NCBI GenBank assembly: GCA_005884985.1
Contig: VAYK01000097.1
Span: 1 to 9,529 of the forward strand
DNA: 9,529 nucleotides
Origin: Actinomycetota bacterium
GTDB lineage: Bacteria > Actinomycetota > Thermoleophilia > Solirubrobacterales > 70-9
Direction of reading: 5' to 3'
Of the stretch, positions 1 through 6,614 are shown in pieces. Under the pieces are notes generated by a model that searched no databases, was not told the DNA's origin, and saw nothing but the letters and a program-made list of their open reading frames with translations. Position numbers and translations under genes: made by a program. Position 1 is the first letter of the stretch. Each line of letters starts with the position of its first letter.

Positions 1-736
1 CGCGGCGCGTCCCGCGCGAGCGGCGCCACAGCTCAACCCGACGATCTCGGCGCTCCGACAGCTCGGCCTGCTCCGTCGGCCCGTCGACGATCTGGTCCGG
101 ATCAAGCGGGCGTTCGGCGTGAAGCTCAACGACGTGTTACTCGCCGCCTGCGCGGGCGGCGTCCGAGCGTTCCTGATGAAGCGCGGCGAGAACCCGATCC
201 GCCTCAAGACGATGGTGCCGGTCAACGTGCGCGGGTCCGGCGAGGCCGATCAGCTGGGCAACCGGATCTCGTTCATGTTCGTCGACCTGCCCTGCGACGA
301 GCCGGACCCGCTGCGCCGGCTGCACGAGATCTATGCCGCGACCAGCGACCGCAAGAGGGCCGGAAAGCCGGAGGGCGCGGACGACGTGGTGCGCTCGCTC
401 AGCTTCCTTCCCTCGCCGCTGCAGGACGTGGTTTCACGGCTGATCGCCAGCCCGCGCACCTTCAACCTCACCGTCTCCAACATCCCCGGGCCCCCCGAGC
501 CGCTGTATATGCGCGGATGCCCGCTGGCGGAGGTCTATCCGGTCGTCCCGATCCCCGAGCGCCACGCGCTTTCGATCGGCGTGACCACGGTGGGAGAAGG
601 TGCGTTCTTCGGCCTCTACGCCGACCCGCAGGCGCTCCCCGGGATCGACGGGCTCGCCGGCGAGATCGACCTCGCGATCGACGAGCTCGCGGCGCTGAGC
701 CCCGCGATCGAGCAGCTCGAGCCGGTTCTCGCCTGA
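1..736 (+). CDS. Wax ester synthase / diacylglycerol acyltransferase (WS/DGAT), C-terminal part
   Basis: The gene is cut by the window edge: its frame is open from base 2, so the GTG at 119 is an internal valine and not the start. The family transfers a fatty acyl group from acyl-CoA to a fatty alcohol or diacylglycerol, making wax esters or triacylglycerol at the membrane/lipid-droplet surface. What is visible is the C-terminal WS/DGAT domain: KLNDVLLAA just after base 119, a VPVNVRG block, LGNRISFMFVDLP at about 254-292, and the signature SNIPGPPEPLY at about 476-508, followed by EVYPVVPI and the usual FGLYAD strand. The catalytic HHxxxDG motif of the N-terminal domain would lie upstream and cannot be checked. 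No internal gap is evident, unlike several downstream genes. Eighty-seven bases separate it from the next gene on the same strand, another acyl-CoA enzyme. Confidence 0.88.
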   Translation, partial: AARPARAAPQLNPTISALRQLGLLRRPVDDLVRIKRAFGVKLNDVLLAACAGGVRAFLMKRGENPIRLKTMVPVNVRGSGEADQLGNRISFMFVDLPCDEPDPLRRLHEIYAATSDRKRAGKPEGADDVVRSLSFLPSPLQDVVSRLIASPRTFNLTVSNIPGPPEPLYMRGCPLAEVYPVVPIPERHALSIGVTTVGEGAFFGLYADPQALPGIDGLAGEIDLAIDELAALSPAIEQLEPVLA

Positions 737-745
737 CCCGTTCGC

Positions 746-769
746 CGGGGCGGTCCCCCGAGCGCCCCG
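746..769 (+). terminator. GC hairpin after the acyltransferase gene
   Basis: CGGGGCG (746-752) and CGCCCCG (763-769) form a perfect 7-bp stem with a 10-base loop, starting 10 bases after the stop codon. No T-run follows, so it is not a classical intrinsic terminator, although many GC-rich actinobacterial terminators lack one. A TAGGCT element (772-777) just downstream could be a -10 box for the dehydrogenase, but no -35 partner is visible. In DNA this GC-rich, such stems also arise by chance. Confidence 0.3.
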
Positions 770-823
770 TGTAGGCTGCCACTCCGTTCGGAGCCAAACC
801 GGTCCAGCGATGGAGGCCTGCGG

Positions 824-1630
824 ATGGAGATCAGCAAGGTTGGTGTCGTCGGCTGCGGCCTGATGGGCCACGGGATCGCCCTCTCCAAGCAGCTCGCGCG
901 CGCGGTCGAGAAGGGCAAGGCGGAGCAGTCCGACGTGGACGCCGTGCGCGGGCGGATCAAGCCGACGCTCGAGTACTCGGATCTCGTGGACTGCGACCTC
1001 GTGATCGAGGCGATCACCGAGGATCTCGGCATGAAGCTCGAGATGTGGAGGGAGGTCGACGAGGTGGTCAAGGACGGGGCCACCTTCGCGACCAACACGT
1101 CGTCGCTCGCGGTGGCCGACCAGGCGGCGGTCACGAAGCGGGCGGATCGCTTCCTCGGCCTCCACTTCTTCAACCCAGCCCAGGTGATGCCACTGCTCGA
1201 AGTGGTGCGCGCAGACGGCACCAGCGAAGAGGCCGTGAAGCTTGGGTTCGAGCTCGGCGAGAAGCTCGGCAAGACGACCGTTGCGGCCCGGGACAACCGT
1301 GGGTTCATCGTCAACCGGCTGCTCGTTCCCTACATGCTGGACGCGATTCGCGCTCACGAGGAAGGGATCGGGTCGATCGAGGACATCGACACCGGGATGA
1401 AAGCCGGCGCCAGCCATCCGATGGGGCCGCTGACGCTCGCCGACTTCGTCGGCCTCGACACGCTGGCCTCGATCGCAAATGTCATGCACGAGGCCTACGG
1501 GGAGGAGCGCTTCGCGGCTCCGCGGACGCTGGAGAAGCTGGTCTCGGCCGGCAACTACGGACGCAAGTCCGGGCGTGGCTTCTACGACTACTCGGGTGAG
1601 CGTCCCACACCCACCGACCTGGGGATATAG
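824..1630 (+). CDS. 3-hydroxyacyl-CoA dehydrogenase (3-hydroxybutyryl-CoA type) with an internal deletion
   Basis: This family oxidises (S)-3-hydroxyacyl-CoA to 3-ketoacyl-CoA with NAD(P), in beta-oxidation or butanoate metabolism, in the cytoplasm. The ATG is supported by GGAGG at 812-816, 7 bases upstream. The protein opens with the dinucleotide loop GVVGCGLMG (residues 7-15). By alignment from memory with the human enzyme the catalytic residues are all present: Ser93 in NTSS, His114 in GLHFFNP, Glu126 and Asn164 in GFIVNRLLVPY. The C-terminal domain ends with the usual GYGRKSGRGFYDY-like block. The oddity is that GHGIA (residues 16-19) runs straight into SKQLARAVEKGK, so about 26 residues are missing. 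These are the rest of helix A, strand beta2 and the acidic residue that holds the adenosine ribose. The length of 268 residues compares with about 280-295 for relatives. Family assignment is very firm; whether the product binds NAD is doubtful. Confidence 0.92.
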   Translation: MEISKVGVVGCGLMGHGIALSKQLARAVEKGKAEQSDVDAVRGRIKPTLEYSDLVDCDLVIEAITEDLGMKLEMWREVDEVVKDGATFATNTSSLAVADQAAVTKRADRFLGLHFFNPAQVMPLLEVVRADGTSEEAVKLGFELGEKLGKTTVAARDNRGFIVNRLLVPYMLDAIRAHEEGIGSIEDIDTGMKAGASHPMGPLTLADFVGLDTLASIANVMHEAYGEERFAAPRTLEKLVSAGNYGRKSGRGFYDYSGERPTPTDLGI

Positions 1631-1634
1631 TCGC

Positions 1635-1658
1635 CCGCCGAAGGGAGGCAAGCGGCGG
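1635..1658 (+). other. GC hairpin between dehydrogenase and DivIVA genes
   Basis: CCGCCG (1635-1640) pairs with CGGCGG (1653-1658) around a 12-base purine-rich loop. It lies in the 44-base gap just before the DivIVA ribosome-binding site (AAGGAGG, 1663-1669). There is no T-run. It could act as a weak stop or RNA-processing structure between the two genes, or be chance pairing. Confidence 0.25.
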
Positions 1659-1674
1659 TAGCAAGGAGGAGAGC

Positions 1675-2451
1675 GTGGATCGAGACAGCATCGACCGCAT
1701 TCGGAGCGCAACCTTCCCGGTCGGGCGTCGCGGATACGAGAAGCGCGAGGTGGACCGGTTCCTCAACAAGCTCGCCGACTGGCTCGAGAAGGGTGGCGGC
1801 GACCAGACGCGCGCCGAGCTCCTGAAACGCGACCTCGAGCGGGTCGGCCAGCAGACGGGCAAGATCCTCACCGATGCCCACGACGTCGCAGAGCAGCTCC
1901 GGACCGAGGCCGAGCACGAGGCGCGCAGGATCCTCGACGAGGCAGCTGCGCGTGCGAAGCAGGCCATGGGTGCCGCCGACGAGCACGCCGCCGAGGCTCA
2001 CGCGGCCGCCGACGCCTACGCCAAGAAGACCCATGCCGAGGCCAACGAGTACGCGGACGAGGCCCGCACCGAGGCTGACGCCTACTCGGTCACGACCCGC
2101 GAGGGCGCCGACTCCTACGCGGGAAAGACCCGCGAGGAGGTGGCCGCGGCCGCGGCCGATATCCGCCAGCGGGCCGACCGCGACGCCGAGAAGACGGTCG
2201 CCAAGGCAAGGGCCGAGGCGGAGCGGATCATCGCCGAGGCCAACCAGCGCCGCGCCGGCATCGAGGCCGTGATCTCCGATCTGGGGGGCCGCCGCGAAGC
2301 GGTGGTCGCCGAAATGCAGCGGCTCTCGGGCGAGCTGGCCGGCACGGCGACCGAGCATCGCGCGCCGGCGCCCTCCGAGCCGGCCATCGGGCGAGCAGCT
2401 GCGGACAGCAAGCCGCAACCCGCCAGGGCGCGCCCGAAGGCAACCCGCTGA
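1675..2451 (+). CDS. DivIVA-domain protein with long hendecad coiled coil
   Basis: The N-terminal 35 residues match the DivIVA membrane-targeting domain: an I-x2-I pair (residues 6-9), F14, then RRGYEKREVDRFLNKL (residues 18-33). Such proteins gather at curved membrane (poles, septa) and recruit growth or division machinery. In actinobacteria the DivIVA homologue Wag31 directs polar growth. The start is GTG, with AAGGAGG 5 bases upstream. Residues 57-199 form thirteen uninterrupted 11-residue repeats, most beginning with alanine, and no proline occurs between residue 16 and the tail. The tail after about residue 222 is rich in Ala, Pro and Lys/Arg and is probably disordered. The stop lies 2 bases before the carboxyltransferase GTG, implying co-transcription and probably coupled translation. 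At 258 residues, it could be a paralogue of the main polar DivIVA rather than the essential copy; sequence alone cannot say which. Confidence 0.85.
   Translation: MDRDSIDRIRSATFPVGRRGYEKREVDRFLNKLADWLEKGGGDQTRAELLKRDLERVGQQTGKILTDAHDVAEQLRTEAEHEARRILDEAAARAKQAMGAADEHAAEAHAAADAYAKKTHAEANEYADEARTEADAYSVTTREGADSYAGKTREEVAAAAADIRQRADRDAEKTVAKARAEAERIIAEANQRRAGIEAVISDLGGRREAVVAEMQRLSGELAGTATEHRAPAPSEPAIGRAAADSKPQPARARPKATR
1843..2271 (+). repeat. Thirteen 33-base units encoding hendecad repeats
   Basis: Within the DivIVA-domain gene, residues 57-199 divide into thirteen 11-residue units with no insertion or break. Units 6-9 (2008-2139) are the most alike. Each of these has Ala first, an acidic or Asn second, Tyr fourth and mostly acidic residues at the end, for example ADAYSVTTREG. 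At the DNA level this gives degenerate 33-base periodicity. An 11-residue period favours a nearly straight or right-handed coiled coil, unlike the left-handed heptad coil usual in DivIVA. Confidence 0.75.
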
Positions 2452-2453
2452 AG

Positions 2454-3852
2454 GTGAGCACTCGCGAGGGGAGCGACCTCGGGCGCGCGCTCGAGGACGC
2501 CTTGGCCGGCGGTCCCGAGCGCCACCACCGGAAGACCGCCGAGCAGGGCAAGCTGCCGGTGCGCGAGCGCGTGGCGCGGCTCGTCGACGCTGAGTCGTTC
2601 GCCGAGGAGGCGCTGCTCGCCAACTGGGAGCAGGAGGGCCTTGGCGCCGACGGCGTGGTCACCGGCCTGGCGCTCGTCGGTGGGCGCGAGGTGGCGCTGA
2701 TAGCCAATGACCCGACCGTGAAGGCGGGCTCCTGGGGCCCGAAGACGGTCGAGCCGGATCACAGACCAGGTGCAGATGTTCCCCGGGCGCCGCGGCGCGG
2801 GGCGCATCTTCTACAACGAGGTCGTCCTCTCCGGCAGGGTGCCGCAGGTCTGCCTGCTCTTCGGCCCCTCCGCCGCCGGGGGCGCCTACATCCCGGCGTT
2901 CTGCGACGTGGTGATCATGCGGGACGGCAACGCCTCGATGTACCTCGGATCCCCGCGGATGGCCGAGATGGTGATCGGCGAGAAGGTGACGCTCGAGGAG
3001 ATGGGCGGGGCCAAGATGCACACCTCGGTCTCGGGGTGCGGCCACTTCCTCGTCGACTCCGACGAGGACGCAATCGACCTGGCGAAGCGCTATCTGTCCT
3101 ACATGCCGCGGAGCTGGCGCGAGGCGCCGCCTTCGGCGCCGCCGGCCGAGCCGGGCAGCGGCACGGCGGTCTCCGAGATCGTCCCCGCCGACGAGAACGC
3201 CGCCTTCGACGTCGCTGACCTGATCGAAGCGTTGGTGGACGCCGACTCCTTCCTCGAGGTCCATGATCGCTGGGCGAAGGAGGTGGTGGTCGGGTTCGCC
3301 CGCCTCGACGGCCGCGCGATCGGGATCGTCGCCAACCAGCCGAAGGTCAAGGGCGGTGTGCTGTTCGTCGACTCCGCCGACAAGGCCGCCCGCTTCATCT
3401 TTACCTGCAACGCGTTCAACGTCCCGCTGCTCTTTCTCGCCGATGTTCCCGGGTTCATGATCGGCACCCAGGTCGAGCGCCAGGGGATCATCCGCCACGG
3501 CGCGAAGATGATCTCCGCGGTCTCCGAGGCGACGGTTCCGAAGCTGTCGGTGATCGTCCGCAAGGCCTACGGCGCCGGCCTGTACGCGATGGCCGGCCCG
3601 GCGTTCGAGCCCGACTGCTGCATCGCCCTGCCCACCGCCTCCATCGCCGTCATGGGGCCGGAGGCGGCGATCAATGCCGTCTTCTACAACCAGATCCAGG
3701 AGGTCCACGATCCGGCCGAACGCGCGGAGTTCGTGCGGAAAAAGCGCGAGGAATACGCCGCCGACATCGACATCCTCCACCTCGCGTCGGAGCTGGTGGA
3801 GACCAAGGACCGACGCTTCTCGCGGCGCCACAACCCGATTACCCCCGCTTAA
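2454..3852 (+). pseudogene. Acyl-CoA carboxylase carboxyltransferase (beta) subunit, PccB/AccD-like, frameshifted
   Basis: This subunit transfers carboxyl from biotin to acyl-CoA (acetyl- or propionyl-CoA), giving malonyl- or methylmalonyl-CoA. The GTG at 2454 opens a frame with typical N-terminal blocks: GGPERHHRKTAEQGKLPVRER, then ADGVVTGLA, NDPTVKAGSWGPKTVE. After GAG 2751-2753 homology leaves this frame and resumes from CGG 2755 in another: RITDQV, MFPGRRGAGRIFYNEV, FGPSAAGGAYIPAFCD, YLGSPRMAEMVIGEKVT, and in the C-terminal domain ADVPGFMIGTQVE, KAYGAGLYAMAGPAF. About 25 family residues are missing at the join, including the VDSAGAR segment that helps form the first oxyanion hole. A second, in-frame gap of about 20 residues lies near the end, where ASELV runs straight into ETKDRRFSRRHNPITP. 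Joined length is about 465 against roughly 510-530 expected. Read literally, the first frame ends at 3218, and a GTG at 2770 could restart the rest. It follows DivIVA by 2 bases. Confidence 0.88.
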
Positions 3853-3862
3853 AGGCTCCCGG

Positions 3863-3868
3863 TACCGT
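3863..3868 (+). promoter_or_regulatory. Possible -10 element (TACCGT) for a leaderless phosphatase transcript
   Basis: TACCGT fits the TAnnnT pattern and ends 7 bases before the in-frame ATG at 3876, the spacing expected of a leaderless actinobacterial transcript. No clear -35 box is seen, and the preceding gene ends only 11 bases upstream, so read-through from upstream is equally possible. Confidence 0.22.
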
Positions 3869-4709
3869 GTCTGGGATGCGTCCCACCGCCAGATCACCGC
3901 TGCTCGCGGCGGCGGCGTGCTTCCTCGCCTTCGGGGCGGTGCTCGCGTGCGCCTACGCGATCGCCCCGCTGGGGCGCCTGGACGCGACCGCGCTCCACGG
4001 GCTGCTTGCGCTGGACGGCCGGTTCACCGATCGCGTCGTCTACGTCGCGGTGCACTCGGCCGACCCGCTGCCGATCATGGCCATGCTCACCGCCCTGTTC
4101 GCCTGGGGATGGGCGCTGGGCCGCCGCCGGGAGGCCCTCGCGGCGGTCGGGCTCGTCGCGGGCGCCAACCTTGCCGGACTGATCTTGAAGCTGGCGCTCT
4201 CGCACCCTCGCTTCTACGCGATCCTCGGAACGGACCAGATGGGCGCCGACGCCTTCCCCAGCGGCCACGCGACGAGCGCGATGTCGATCGCCCTCGCCGC
4301 GGTGCTGGTGTCCCCGGCGCGGGCGCGCATTGCCGTCGCCTGCGGCGCTGCGGCTTACGTGATCGCGGTCTCGACCTCGCTCCTCGTGCTCGGTTGGCAC
4401 TTCCCCAGCGACGTGCTGGGCGGGCTGCTCCTTGCCTCCGGTTTCTTCTGCTTGGCTGTCGCCGCCATCGGGGAGGGCGCCGCGCGCCGCGCGGGCGTCG
4501 CGGCTCAAAGGGCCGGGCTGGCGCTTTCGCCGGGACTCGGCGGAGTCGCCGTCGCCGCGCTGGCGGCGGCGGGCCTGATCGTTTTGTCCCGGGCCGAGGA
4601 GCTGCTCACCTTCGCCCGCCTGCACACGGTGGCCACCGCCACGGCGCTCGCCCTGATGGTGGTCTCGGCTGGCCTGGTCGCTAGCGCCACGTTGATCGCC
4701 GATCGCTAG
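3867..4709 (+). CDS. PAP2-family integral membrane phosphatase
   Basis: PAP2 enzymes remove phosphate from membrane lipids such as phosphatidate or undecaprenyl diphosphate. In numbering from the GTG at 3867, motif 1 is K108-x6-R115 (followed by Phe, not the usual Pro), motif 2 is PSGH at 131-134, and motif 3 has H178 and D182 in GWHFPSD. The Arg of the usual SRx5H is Leu172. About seven or eight hydrophobic stretches can be read, at roughly 11-32, 68-85, 91-111, 135-149, 154-176, 183-202, 222-240 and 258-276; the last two lie beyond the PAP2 core. Start choice is open: GTG 3867 has only a distant AAAGG (3851-3855), while ATG 3876 would suit leaderless translation. It begins 14 bases after the carboxyltransferase stop and ends 5 bases before the phosphorylase. 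Phosphatidate phosphatase activity would feed diacylglycerol to an acyltransferase like the one at the window start, but substrate cannot be read from sequence. Confidence 0.85.
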   Translation: MSGMRPTARSPLLAAAACFLAFGAVLACAYAIAPLGRLDATALHGLLALDGRFTDRVVYVAVHSADPLPIMAMLTALFAWGWALGRRREALAAVGLVAGANLAGLILKLALSHPRFYAILGTDQMGADAFPSGHATSAMSIALAAVLVSPARARIAVACGAAAYVIAVSTSLLVLGWHFPSDVLGGLLLASGFFCLAVAAIGEGAARRAGVAAQRAGLALSPGLGGVAVAALAAAGLIVLSRAEELLTFARLHTVATATALALMVVSAGLVASATLIADR

Positions 4710-4714
4710 GGCCG

Positions 4715-5362
4715 GTGGCCGGGCTTGGCGTCTGCGGCGGGAGCGCCGTCCGGGGGCTCGACGTTTCCCTGCCGGATGCCGTTCTGCTCCAGCGCCACGG
4801 CGTCGACCGTTACGTCCTCCCGCACCGGATCGATCACGTCGCCAACATGCGATCGCTGGCGGAGGCGGGTTGTGACCGCGTGCTGGCGCTGGGCTCCGTA
4901 GGCGGATTGCACAGACAGCTGGGCCCGGGGACGTTTGTCTGCCCCGACGACTTCATCGCCCTGGATGCCGGCCCGGTGGCCTTCGACGACGAGCGCGCAC
5001 ACAGCGTGCCGCGGTTCGACCCGAGCTGGCGCCGCCGGGTCGTGCTCGCCTGGCAGGACCGGGTGGGCTCGGAGATCGTCGACGGAGGCGCCTACTGGCA
5101 GGCCCGCGGTCCGCGGCTGGAGACGCCCGCCGAGATCCGCCTGATGGCCGCGCACGCGCAACTGGTCGGGATGACGATCGCCTCCGAGTGTGTCGCCGCC
5201 GGCGAGCTCGGCCTCTCCTACGCGGCCATCTGCGTGGTCGAGAACCTCGCCAACGGAGTGGGGGAGCATGAGCTGACGATGGAGGAGCTGCTGGCCGGGC
5301 GAGCCGCGAACCGCGAGGCCGTGGCGCGGGCGCTCGAGCAGCTGGTGCCCGCGCTGGCATGA
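4715..5362 (+). CDS. MTAP/PNP-family purine nucleoside phosphorylase, short form
   Basis: The family splits the N-glycosidic bond of purine nucleosides with phosphate, giving base and (deoxy)ribose-1-phosphate. Family landmarks are in order: CGGS at residues 7-10 (phosphate loop), RHG at 27-29, PHRIDHVAN at 36-44, GSVGGL at 60-65, PGTFVCPDDFI at 71-81, YWQARGPRLETPAEIR at 127-142, VGMTIASE at 151-158, and VVENLANG at 174-181. Asn177 sits where, by my alignment, human MTAP has its base-binding Asp and human PNP has Asn. This favours a 6-oxopurine (hypoxanthine) substrate over adenine. That fits the overlapping deaminase downstream, which would make the inosine-type nucleoside. Only 16 residues separate GGS from RHG, where relatives usually have clearly more, and total length is 215 against about 260-290. 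This could be a compact subfamily or another loss. The GTG start lies 5 bases after the phosphatase stop, with no strong ribosome site, suggesting translational coupling. Confidence 0.82.
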   Translation: MAGLGVCGGSAVRGLDVSLPDAVLLQRHGVDRYVLPHRIDHVANMRSLAEAGCDRVLALGSVGGLHRQLGPGTFVCPDDFIALDAGPVAFDDERAHSVPRFDPSWRRRVVLAWQDRVGSEIVDGGAYWQARGPRLETPAEIRLMAAHAQLVGMTIASECVAAGELGLSYAAICVVENLANGVGEHELTMEELLAGRAANREAVARALEQLVPALA

Positions 5363-6609
5363 GCCTGGCCGTCACAGGCGGGCGGCTGGATGGCGAGGTC
5401 GTTGGCCTGCGGGTCGAAGGAGGCAGGATTGTGGCGCTGGGCCCGGGGGTGGACTCCAGGCCGGGCGATGAGGTGATCGACGCCGACGGGATGGCCCTCG
5501 TCCCGGGGCTCGTCAACGGCCACACCCACGCCGCCATGACCCTGTTCCGTGGCCACGGCAGCGACCTGCCGTTGATGAGGTGGCTGGCGGAGGTGATCTG
5601 GCCGGTCGAGGCCCGGCTCGACGCCGACGACGTCTACTGGGGCGCGCGGCTGGCCTGCGTGGAGATGATCCGAACCGGCACGGTGCGCTTCTGGGACATG
5701 TATTGGCATGCCGGGGCAACGGCTGAAGCCGTCGAGGACGCCGGGCTTCGGGCCACGATCGGCGCGCCGCTGATCGACGTCGGCGCCGCTGCGGGAAAGG
5801 GAACGCTCCACGAGGCCGCCGAGCGCAGCCTCGAGCAGATCGGCGGGGCACGCGAGCTGATCGCGCCGGCACTCGCCCCACACGCCATCTATACGGTCAG
5901 CGAGCCGTCGTTGCGATGGCTCGCGGACACGGCCGAGGAGCGGAAGCTGCCCGTGCACATCCACCTCTCGGAGACCGAGGACGAGGTGGCGCGTTGCATC
6001 GAGGCGCACGGGGTCCGCCCTGCGGAGTACCTCGACGGGCTCGGGCTGCTGGGGCCGCGCACCCTGCTCGCCCACGGGGTCTGGCTCGGCGAGGAGGAGA
6101 TCGAGCTGATCGCCGAGCGGCGGGCCACGGTGGTCACGAATCCGGTCGCGAACCTGAAGCTCGCCGTGGGTCGCGCCTTCCCCTACCTCGCGACCCGCGA
6201 GGCCGGTGTCCACCTCGGCCTCGGCACCGATGGGCCGGGGTCGAACGATTCACTCGACCTGTTCTCTGACATGAAGACCTTCGCGCTGCTTCACAAGCAC
6301 GAGGCGGGCGATCCCGCCGCGGTGAGCGCCGCCGAGACATGGGAGATCGCCACCGGCCGTCGCTCGCCGCTGCTCGGAGGAGGCGACCTCGCCCCGGGAC
6401 GGCCGGCCGACTTCCTGCTGCTGCGCGCGGACTCGCCCCAGCTCGGCCTCGGCGATTTCACCGCGGGCCTCGTGTATGCGGCCTCGGGGGCGGTCGTTGA
6501 CACGACCGTGGTCAACGGCAGGGTGCTGATGCGCGGCGGCGCGGTCGAGGGGGAGGACGAGGTCCTCTCCCGGGCGCTGGAGCGCGCCCGCCGCCTCGGG
6601 CTGGCGTAG
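5359..6609 (+). CDS. mtaD: Amidohydrolase: 5'-methylthioadenosine / S-adenosylhomocysteine deaminase type
   Basis: These cytoplasmic zinc-type hydrolases deaminate the adenine of 5'-methylthioadenosine, S-adenosylhomocysteine or related nucleosides to the inosine form. The fold landmarks are complete: the N-terminal composite beta domain, then NGHTHAAMTLFRG with metal ligands His55 and His57; IWPVEARL and VYWG (residues 80-94); FWDMYWH (111-117); PHAIY (174-178); HIHLSETEDE with His202 and Glu205; LAHGVW with His239; and GTDGPGSND with Asp291. The C-terminus returns to the beta domain (GRPADFLLL, then VVNGRVLMRGG). Length of 416 residues is normal for the family and no gap is evident. The ATG overlaps the phosphorylase stop as ATGA, so the two are almost certainly translationally coupled. 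The likely sequence is deamination of methylthioadenosine to methylthioinosine, then phosphorolysis to hypoxanthine. Other 5'-modified adenosines (5'-deoxyadenosine, adenosylhomocysteine) are possible substrates; the family is promiscuous. Confidence 0.88.
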   Translation: MSLAVTGGRLDGEVVGLRVEGGRIVALGPGVDSRPGDEVIDADGMALVPGLVNGHTHAAMTLFRGHGSDLPLMRWLAEVIWPVEARLDADDVYWGARLACVEMIRTGTVRFWDMYWHAGATAEAVEDAGLRATIGAPLIDVGAAAGKGTLHEAAERSLEQIGGARELIAPALAPHAIYTVSEPSLRWLADTAEERKLPVHIHLSETEDEVARCIEAHGVRPAEYLDGLGLLGPRTLLAHGVWLGEEEIELIAERRATVVTNPVANLKLAVGRAFPYLATREAGVHLGLGTDGPGSNDSLDLFSDMKTFALLHKHEAGDPAAVSAAETWEIATGRRSPLLGGGDLAPGRPADFLLLRADSPQLGLGDFTAGLVYAASGAVVDTTVVNGRVLMRGGAVEGEDEVLSRALERARRLGLA

Positions 6610-6614
6610 AGGCG

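Noticed and set aside
746..769. Classical Rho-independent terminator after the acyltransferase
   Set aside because: A 7-bp GC stem is present but lacks a following T-run, so it is kept only as a low-confidence hairpin.
434..1711. Long minus-strand open frame of 425 codons opposite the acyltransferase and dehydrogenase genes
   Set aside because: Its translation is rich in Arg, Val, Gly and His with no family motif, while the plus strand carries two recognisable enzymes. Such antisense frames are expected in very GC-rich DNA.
2008..2139. 33-base repeated units as a CRISPR-like or non-coding repeat array
   Set aside because: The units are contiguous without spacers, degenerate at the DNA level, and match 11-residue protein repeats in a single frame.
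2733..2760. Programmed ribosomal frameshift in the carboxyltransferase gene
   Set aside because: No slippery heptamer lies at the join, and conserved residues are missing rather than merely shifted, so a change of frame alone cannot restore the protein.
2659..3897. Minus-strand open frame of 412 codons opposite the carboxyltransferase
   Set aside because: Low-complexity translation antisense to a clearly homologous gene; it persists only because high GC makes stop codons rare.
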